Assembly (NCBI GenBank): GCA_022376925.1
Contig: JAIOJX010000032.1
Location: 206,518,939 to 206,582,938 of the forward strand
Reading direction: 5' to 3'
Origin: Tragulus kanchil
Taxonomy: Eukaryota > Chordata > Mammalia > Artiodactyla > Tragulidae
Length of the DNA stretch: 64,000 nt
Positions 57,520 through 64,000 of the stretch are shown piece by piece. Made by a program: the position numbers and the translations under genes. Each line of letters starts with the position of its first letter. The stretch's first letter is position 1. The notes below the pieces were generated by a model, which saw only the letters and a list, made by a program, of their open reading frames with translations, had not been told where the DNA came from and searched no databases.

Positions 57520-57944
57520 ACTTTCCTGGCAGGCCCGGTGGGTTCCCAAACATTTCGTCACCGTCTCCTCCTGACCTTGGTGTGAAAGGAACAGCCGCGT
57601 GGCCTGTTGGTTCCAGCAAAGCCATCGCGGGGGCACCGGCCTGGGCTGGGGGAGGGTGGCGACTGGCTCTGGAGTGGAGGTGAGGTCTACTGGAAATCCC
57701 CAGCCGGGGCAGCCGCCAGAGGTTTAAAGACGCCTTCCCCGGCCTTATTTGGTCTCAGGAAGTGGGCGGCGCCGGGCCTGCTTGCTGAGAGGCCGACCCG
57801 AGACAGTTGTGCTGATGAAGTGGTAGAGCTGGTTCCTGCTCGCCGCGGTGCCGCGCGCGCCGGCCGGCCGCTGGGCGCTCTGCGCTCCCAGCCCGGAGTT
57901 GTGCAATCCTTTGTAGCACGCCAGAGTCCTCCTCCTTCGCTCTT

Positions 57945-57985
57945 GCCTCTCGCCCTCTCTCTCTCTCTCTCTTTTTTTTTTCAAG
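57945..57985 (+). repeat. Pyrimidine tract in the island, splice-acceptor-like
   Basis: (CT)n then T11, then caag at 57982-57985. A polypyrimidine tract followed by AG has the form of a 3' splice site. With the donor at 58350 it would bound a 364-base exon. It may equally be a simple repeat in a promoter. Confidence 0.6.
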
Positions 57986-58000
57986 CTGTGAGCTCAACCG

Positions 58001-58349
58001 ATGAGTCAGAGCAGTGCAATCCTGACACTGCATCGCAGGACTGGGGGTGACACGGAGGGAGGGAGAGCGATCGCGAGGCGGACACCACGGGCGCGGGGTG
58101 CGCCGAACCTCCTGCGCTGCAAGCAAGGGGTGACAGCCCGCGCGTCCCGCCCGGGCCCTGCCAGCAAACTTCCCAGCCTCGGGAGGCGCGGGCTGGCGGA
58201 AACCCTGCGAGCGCCGCGGGGCGGCGGCGGCGCCTGTTTGTTTTTAAAATCGGGAGTGCGTGCAGGCTGCTGGAGCCTGGGAGGCGATCGAAGGCGGCGG
58301 TCCGCGGCAGAAAGAGGACAGCCGATGCTGGAGCTCGGGCCAGAGCAGG
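58001..58349 (+). CDS. Candidate 5' exon with open frame to the splice donor
   Basis: An ATG at 58001 opens a frame that reaches the consensus donor at 58350 (CAGG|GTAAGT) without a stop, about 116 codons. A second in-frame ATG at 58325 would leave just MLELGPEQ plus one base of a split codon. Both starts have weak Kozak context (no purine at -3). The frame is arginine- and glycine-rich, as any frame through a CpG island is, so openness alone is weak evidence. The ATG at 58001 overlaps the AP-1 site (58002). The next exon is not in the window or not recognisable, so the gene cannot be named. Most likely it is a largely untranslated first exon, possibly with a short coding start. Confidence 0.35.
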
Positions 58350-58355
58350 GTAAGT
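58350..58355 (+). other. Consensus 5' splice site
   Basis: GTAAGT preceded by cagagcagg: the strongest donor match seen in the island. It is followed by GC-rich intron-like sequence. Confidence 0.6.
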
Positions 58356-59200
58356 GGGGCTTTTGGACAGGCGGCTGAGGCCTGCACGCGGCTCGGCGCA
58401 GAGCCCGCCCTGGCGGCGGCGGCCAAGGGACCCCAGGCTGCGTGCGAGCAGTGGCGGCTGGGCGCGCAGGCTGCAGCTCTGCAGGCACAGCCCGGAGCGA
58501 GGTGGGGGGCGGGGGCGCCGGGGGGGGCGAGCAACTTCTGCGGCCCGGGCGGCCGGGAAAGCGCGCGTGTGTACTTGCATTTACCGCCCTGCCGCCCTCC
58601 CCTGCGCGTTTGCCGCCCCGTCGCCCGCCTCTCGGCGGCCCGCACCCCCGGCCCGCAGCTGCGTGTGCAGCCACGACCCGCCGTGTTTGTGCAGCTGCGC
58701 AGCTCGCGCGCGGCCCCCGCCCACCCGGGCGCGGCCCGACAGGAAAACCCTCCCAAGCCGCCGGGCCCGCGGTGGCAGCAGTGGCGGCTCAGGAATACGG
58801 CTGCTCCTCCGCCTGAGCGAAACGTGGTGTCCTTTGGGACCGGCTTGCGTGGCCGAGCCGGGTTCCGGGAGGCGCGGGAGGGGCTCGCGAGCTGCGGAAA
58901 CTTGGCGCGGTAGCCCTTCCCCTTCCCGTGTGCACCGGAGAGTGGACGTGGAAACGACGCCCGTGTCCGGAGTTTGGGGGACGAATGTGCCGGGGTAGCA
59001 GGGAACCGGGGCCAGTGCAGCAGAGGCCTAAACTGGAGCGTGGCGGGCCGGCGGGCCGGCCGGCCTCACCCGCACACCCCGGCGCTGCTGGTTGCCAACT
59101 GCTGGCGCGCCCCAGACCTGTCATCCCTCGGCCGCCCCCGCGCGCCCCGCGCCGCTGCGGCCTGCGGAGCTCTCCAGCTGCCTCAACCCGGTGCTGCGTT

Positions 59201-59940
59201 TGGTGGTGCCTGGTCTTTTTCTGGACCATGCGTTTGTCTAGCTTGGGGGAGGCGGTCATAATAGTCTTCCACGTTAGACATCCAGCAGCGTGTGCACCAG
59301 GTTGCACCTGTAGGGCCCCCACATAGGCTTCTGGATTAAGGGCCTGGGGCTTTCAAGCCTCAAGCCCCAAGGAAGCCTCAGGAAGGCAGGCCTGGAGGAG
59401 GTACTTGCCCGCCTAAGTGCGGAGTTGGTGCGGGGGTGGTGCTGGATATTCCAGCTCAGCCTCCAGAGTGAGCTGCTGGAAGGATGAAAGGGGAAGTTTT
59501 ACTCTCACCCAGTTAAAACTTTGTCGGTCACAACTTTAGTGGCTACTTCCTGCTTCACCATCCCACCGGGACCTGTGTGCCAGCTCGTGGAGCTCAGGGG
59601 CTGGTGAGCTGGGAGAGAGCTGGCTGGCCTTGGGTGACTGTGGAGGCCACCTAGGCGCGTGTGTGTAGGGGATCCCTGTTGGCAGCGGTGACTGGGGGGA
59701 GGGGAGGTCTGGCTTGCTCCAGCAGGGGGAGCCTGCCTGGTGGCCTCCTGGAGGTCTGCCCTCTCCGCGGTCCTGCAGCTTCAGGAGTGAGACTGGAGCC
59801 TTGATGAAAGTGGATGGACCCTAGATCTGCAGAGAAGCCTCAGCCCTGGCTAAGGGAAGGAAATCACCTGTCTTGCCCCAGAACCTCCTAGTGATGGTGG
59901 GCACATGCCCCTTTAGCATCAGAGAGAGGTGCCCTATTCA
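59201..59940. other. Non-repeat, intron-like sequence
   Basis: GC content falls away from the island. No exon, RNA or repeat recognised. Confidence 0.45.
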
Positions 59941-62176
59941 TAGGCTGTTAGATGGCTTCAGGATGAAGGGGAAAGGGAAAACCTGGTTGGGAGTTCATGG
60001 ATCCTCTTTTTCATATGGCTCTGGACAGCGAATAATAGAGATGTAAACATTCAATTACTGTGATAAACCATCTCAGTGCGTGTCTCTGCCCAGTCTCCTC
60101 TCTAATTGAATTGGCCTCTGGTTACTCTGGTCTGAGTGGCTCCCAGGGGTGGAGGTGGGGGTGTGTGTGAAGAACCTGGAGGGTTTCTTCCCCTCCCTCC
60201 CCCAACCAGGCAGCTTGATCTGGGACAACCTGATCACCGGCAGTGCGGCCTCGCCAAGTATTGCAAAGAACCCACTCTCCTCCTGGCTCTGTCAGGCCTT
60301 CACCCCACCCTAGGAAAGAGTGCCCTGGAGTGGCCATGGAGATGAGAGTTCAGTTTTTAAATGTGGGATTTAAAAATAGCTCGAGTGTTTAGCCCTGTGG
60401 GCTACTGCTTTTAATAAATGGAGAAAAAATAAAAAGGCAGGATGTAGTTACAAATTTCAGCAGAAGGCCTCCTGTGCCAGCGGGACTCAGGGAAGGTCTG
60501 TGTGTGGAGCCAAGGCCTCTGGGCCCCTGAGTGGGAGAAGGATGGGGGTAGGGGGCACATAGAGCAGAGTCTCCTGGAAGCGGAGTGGGATCAGTGCAGG
60601 GATCTTTGACTTTGACAAATCCTCTCTGCGTCTGGGTCTCCCAAAGGGAAACCTTGCTCCTGGTGGAAAGGGGAATGGCCACAAGTAACTGGGAGATTCC
60701 TACTTATCCTTGTAACTGTGTTTCAAATGCCATTTTTTTTTTGGAGACGTCTCAGTCTTCTGAATACTCCCGATAGAGTCATGTGTGTACACACTGTAGT
60801 GTGATGGTTAAAACAGACCGGGAGCTAGAGTTTCTGTACCTTCCTACAGTTGCAGTGAGGCTTTACCAAGTGAATACATATACATCAAGTGTTGAAAGCA
60901 CATTTCAGTATTACCATAGCTCGCTCTAGTGTACGCTCTGTGTTGTTGCCATAGTGCCCAGTATCTAGTAGGTATTTAGTATATGTTAGCTGACGAATGA
61001 ATGAAAGATCTCCATCCCCCAAAGTGTGAGTTTAGCCAGTGGAGGGCCTAGTGAATTCTAGGCTGTTAGATGGCTTCAGGATGAAGGGGAAAGGGAAAAC
61101 CTGGTTGGGAGTTCATGGATCCTCTTTTTCATATGGCTCTGGACAGCGAATAATAGAGATGTAAACATTCAATTACTGTGATAAACCATCTCAGTGCGTG
61201 TCTCTGCCCAGTCTCCTCTCTAATTGAATTGGCCTCTGGTTACTCTGGTCTGAGTGGCTCCCAGGGGTGGAGGTGGGGGTGTGTGTGAAGAACCTGGAGG
61301 GTTTCTTCCCCTCCCTCCCCCAACCAGGCAGCTTGATCTGGGACAACCTGATCACCGGCAGTGCGGCCTCGCCAAGTATTGCAAAGAACCCACTCTCCTC
61401 CTGGCTCTGTCAGGCCTTCACCCCACCCTAGGAAAGAGTGCCCTGGAGTGGCCATGGAGATGAGAGTTCAGTTTTTAAATGTGGGATTTAAAAATAGCTC
61501 GAGTGTTTAGCCCTGTGGGCTACTGCTTTTAATAAATGGAGAAAAAATAAAAAGGCAGGATGTAGTTACAAATTTCAGCAGAAGGCCTCCTGTGCCAGCG
61601 GGACTCAGGGAAGGTCTGTGTGTGGAGCCAAGGCCTCTGGGCCCCTGAGTGGGAGAAGGATGGGGGTAGGGGGCACATAGAGCAGAGTCTCCTGGAAGCG
61701 GAGTGGGATCAGTGCAGGGATCTTTGACTTTGACAAATCCTCTCTGCGTCTGGGTCTCCCAAAGGGAAACCTTGCTCCTGGTGGAAAGGGGAATGGCCAC
61801 AAGTAACTGGGAGATTCCTACTTATCCTTGTAACTGTGTTTCAAATGCCATTTTTTTTTTGGAGACGTCTCAGTCTTCTGAATACTCCCGATAGAGTCAT
61901 GTGTGTACACACTGTAGTGTGATGGTTAAAACAGACCGGGAGCTAGAGTTTCTGTACCTTCCTACAGTTGCAGTGAGGCTTTACCAAGTGAATACATATA
62001 CATCAAGTGTTGAAAGCACATTTCAGTATTACCATAGCTCGCTCTAGTGTACGCTCTGTGTTGTTGCCATAGTGCCCAGTATCTAGTAGGTATTTAGTAT
62101 ATGTTAGCTGACGAATGAATGAAAGATCTCCATCCCCCAAAGTGTGAGTTTAGCCAGTGGTGGGCCCAGTGAATTC
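59941..62176. repeat. Head-to-tail duplication 18 (unit 1118)
   Basis: 59941-61058 is followed directly by 61059-62176. The copies look identical except at the last 25 bases (ggagggcctag against ggtgggcccag). No filler. Both carry a T9 run (about 60732 and 61850). Confidence 0.95.
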
Positions 62177-62387
62177 CTGCTGGAATTCATACTCTGCCAT
62201 GGGTTTCAAAAGGGTTGGTCTGTGTGTGATTCTGATACTGGTGAGCCCAGTCTCCTGGCACTGCCCAGAGTGTGTCCCTGTAATCCTGACCCCAACCGGA
62301 CCTACGGGTAAAAGAATGTGGGAGCCTCCTGCCTGGGAATCTGCTAACCTGGGCATTTCCTTTGGCCAGGCCAATTGGCATCCTTTT

Positions 62388-62417
62388 TCTCTCTCTCTCT
62401 CTCTCTGTGTGTGTGTT
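62388..62417. repeat. (TC)n(TG)n microsatellite
   Basis: Compound run of tctctctctctctc then tgtgtgtgtg. Confidence 0.95.
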
Positions 62418-62989
62418 AGTATAGAAGCAGCCTGGGCCCTCCGTTCTTCCCTGACACTCCACAGGCTCCAGCAAATGCAGCCAGGGGTTGAGTTCCTCAC
62501 TTGGAAGAGTAACTGCTGCACGAGATCGCCTTATCAGTCAGGGGCTGAACTAAATCAGCTCCTGAGTTGGGCTGGAGCTGGGTGGAGTGTGCTGAAATTC
62601 CCAGTTCTTACTTTCGGGATCTGCATTTGCATTCGAAGCAACATTCAGGATACCGTGAGACTGTGAGCTCATTTTATGAATCAGAAGCATTACAGCATAA
62701 CTTCGGTGTTGGAAACTGCTCTTTGGAATCCAGATCACCCTCCCTCCACCCTGAAAGCACGCACACACTTTCAGGGGCTCTCGTGGTCACACACCCGGGA
62801 ACCATAACAGCTAGCAGGGCATCCGTTCAGATTCCAGAGCCAACAAGCAAAACTTGTCCACACCTACTTCCGTCCCCACACTCAGAACACCACTCCTCGG
62901 TGCTGTGTGCGCAGTAATCTGGGAGTGATCCTGAAGGAAGCCTGGCAGGAGCACATGAATGAGGCCCCAGGGTTTGTTCTTCAGCTTCC
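62418..62989. other. Non-repeat sequence with a POU octamer
   Basis: Contains ATTTGCAT at about 62625 in ctgcatttgcattcgaag. Otherwise nothing recognised. Confidence 0.4.
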
Positions 62990-63150
62990 TCGCTTGCCAT
63001 GTGGCTTTGAGCATTGGTTAACTTCCTGAGCCTCCGTTTCCCCACCTATACAATGGGGAGAATAATAATTCCTCACAGGGCTGCTGTGAGGGTTGTACAC
63101 AATCATTCCTGTGAAGTGACTGACTCGTAGTAGGTATTCAACAGACGCTG
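62990..63150 (+). mobile_element. MIR relic
   Basis: Clear MIR order: gtggctttgagcattggtta, then cttcctgagcctccgtttcc, then caatggggagaataataatt, then cgtagtaggtattcaacaga. Confidence 0.9.
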
Positions 63151-64000
63151 GCCAGCGTTTCACCGGTTCCAGCCGCCCCTGGCTCTTGTGTGCCTTTTGC
63201 TCCTTCCAGGGAAGGGGAAATGGAGGGTGTTCAGTTTGTGATAGGAGTGTACTCTTCAGGACACTGGGGCTTGTGCAAATGAAGCTCGTTTTCAACTCCC
63301 TAAGCCTTGGGCAAATCCGGGTGATACGCTTCTGCCTAGACCAGCCCAGACCCTGCTGCCGGTGTACTTTTGGGATTGCGTCCCTGCAGCCGAGAGTGAA
63401 GGGCTTCACTTCCCAGAGATCAGATTGTGCTCTCAGCAACCGACCCACCCAGGCCTCGGGCTGAACTGCTCACATGGGTGGGAGGAAGGCTGCTTTCTCA
63501 GTCCAGGAAAAAGTCCCCTTGTCTTTGCTTCACCTGAAGCCTCCCAGTGTGACCTCAGTGGAGGTTTGGGTGGAGCCTGGGGTGGGAGTTGCTCCTAAAA
63601 GCACCTTGGCTCTTTCGCCAAGTAGGAGAGGCGGAGTGGGAGGGTACCAGCAGGGGCTGGGGACACCAAGATATTATATAAGCAGAAAGTAGCCACATGT
63701 GGGAAGAGAGCTAGGTTTTGCAGGGGCGAGGGTCGGGGGCTCCCTGAGCGACCCCACTTACTGATTGTGGTTTTCGGGCCTGGGTGGGGAGGAGAGGGGG
63801 CTAGAGGTCTGAGGCATTCCTGGTAGTAGTTCTTGATCTTGCTCTTCCTGGAACAGAGCCTGGTACTGTGGCCAGCGAGAAGGAGCTCCCAGCTCACAGC
63901 GAGGGTTATTTTTTTCCAGGCAAAGCTTCTTCCTCCAGGAGTCTTGGGAACGAGAGAGGGGAGCAGCCAGGGCAGGTTTGTCCAGGTCTAAACTTGGAGA
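63151..64000. other. Non-repeat, intron-like sequence
   Basis: Moderately GC-rich. No supported exon, RNA gene or repeat. Confidence 0.4.

Larger units (their letters stand above)
57590..59200 (+). promoter_or_regulatory. Large CpG island, second promoter
   Basis: About 1.6 kb of strongly GC- and CpG-rich sequence in a much AT-richer window. It contains GC-box-like gggcgg (about 57764), an ETS-like caggaagtgg (about 57757) and a perfect AP-1 site TGAGTCA (58002-58008). It has many ccgccc/gcggcg runs. A + strand splice donor at 58350 ends a candidate exon. The island is single copy, unlike the first one. Divergent transcription is possible. The gene is not recognised. Confidence 0.8.

Noticed and set aside
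57981..59326. Open frames of 170-222 codons on both strands of the second CpG island
   Set aside because: Same composition effect. Several overlap in three or more frames, with low-complexity R/G/A/P content. Only the frame that meets the splice donor was kept, at low confidence.
1..62176. Genuine tandem amplification or a new repeat family with a 1.1 kb period
   Set aside because: The units share no sequence with one another, only a length. Junctions are degraded and elements are cut in non-biological ways. A new family would repeat the same sequence.
62388..62417. (TC)n(TG)n tract as a regulatory GAGA element
   Set aside because: Simple microsatellite without neighbouring promoter signals.

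Overview
The window is nuclear DNA from a ruminant, most likely a bovid. The evidence is many interspersed repeats typical of pecorans: Bov-tA-type tRNA SINEs, CHR/ART2-type tRNA-Glu SINEs, fragments of the BovB (RTE) LINE with recognisable reverse-transcriptase C-terminal translation, artiodactyl L1 3' ends, and older mammalian MIR, L2 and MaLR-like relics. I found no prokaryotic features, no CRISPR array, no rRNA or real tRNA gene, and no confident coding exon. Almost every short open frame is a chance frame or lies in a repeat. Family names rest on remembered consensus sequences, because no search could be run.

The dominant structural fact is that the window contains 18 separate head-to-tail duplications. 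All have almost the same offset (about 1.08-1.20 kb), with near-identical copies and abrupt ends. They cover unrelated sequence, including SINEs, LINEs, a CpG-island promoter and unique DNA. About 20 kb of the 64 kb is redundant, so the underlying locus is probably about 44 kb. Several junctions carry 10-65 bp of filler that reads as a degraded version of the natural flanking sequence. This looks like a systematic assembly artefact, not biology.

Layout: 1-6.7 kb is repeat-rich, with an LTR-like element nested in a SINE and then duplicated. 7.5-9.7 kb and 12-16 kb are duplicated MaLR-like and BovB sequence. 16-18.4 kb is non-repeat DNA leading into a GC-rich promoter and candidate first exon at about 18.9-20.4 kb, present twice and ending in a consensus splice donor. 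Its GC-rich flank runs to about 21.5 kb and is followed by a dense cluster of transcription-factor-like motifs (21.50-21.61 kb) and a full CRE (21.83 kb). 23-49 kb is intron-like or intergenic DNA full of L2, L1 and SINE copies. 49-57.5 kb has fewer repeats. A second large CpG island lies at 57.6-59.2 kb, with a candidate exon ending in a strong donor at 58,350. 59.3-64 kb is intron-like.

The two GC-rich regions face the same way (both donors are on the + strand), so they could be alternative promoters of one gene or starts of two genes. The gene or genes could not be named from sequence alone.
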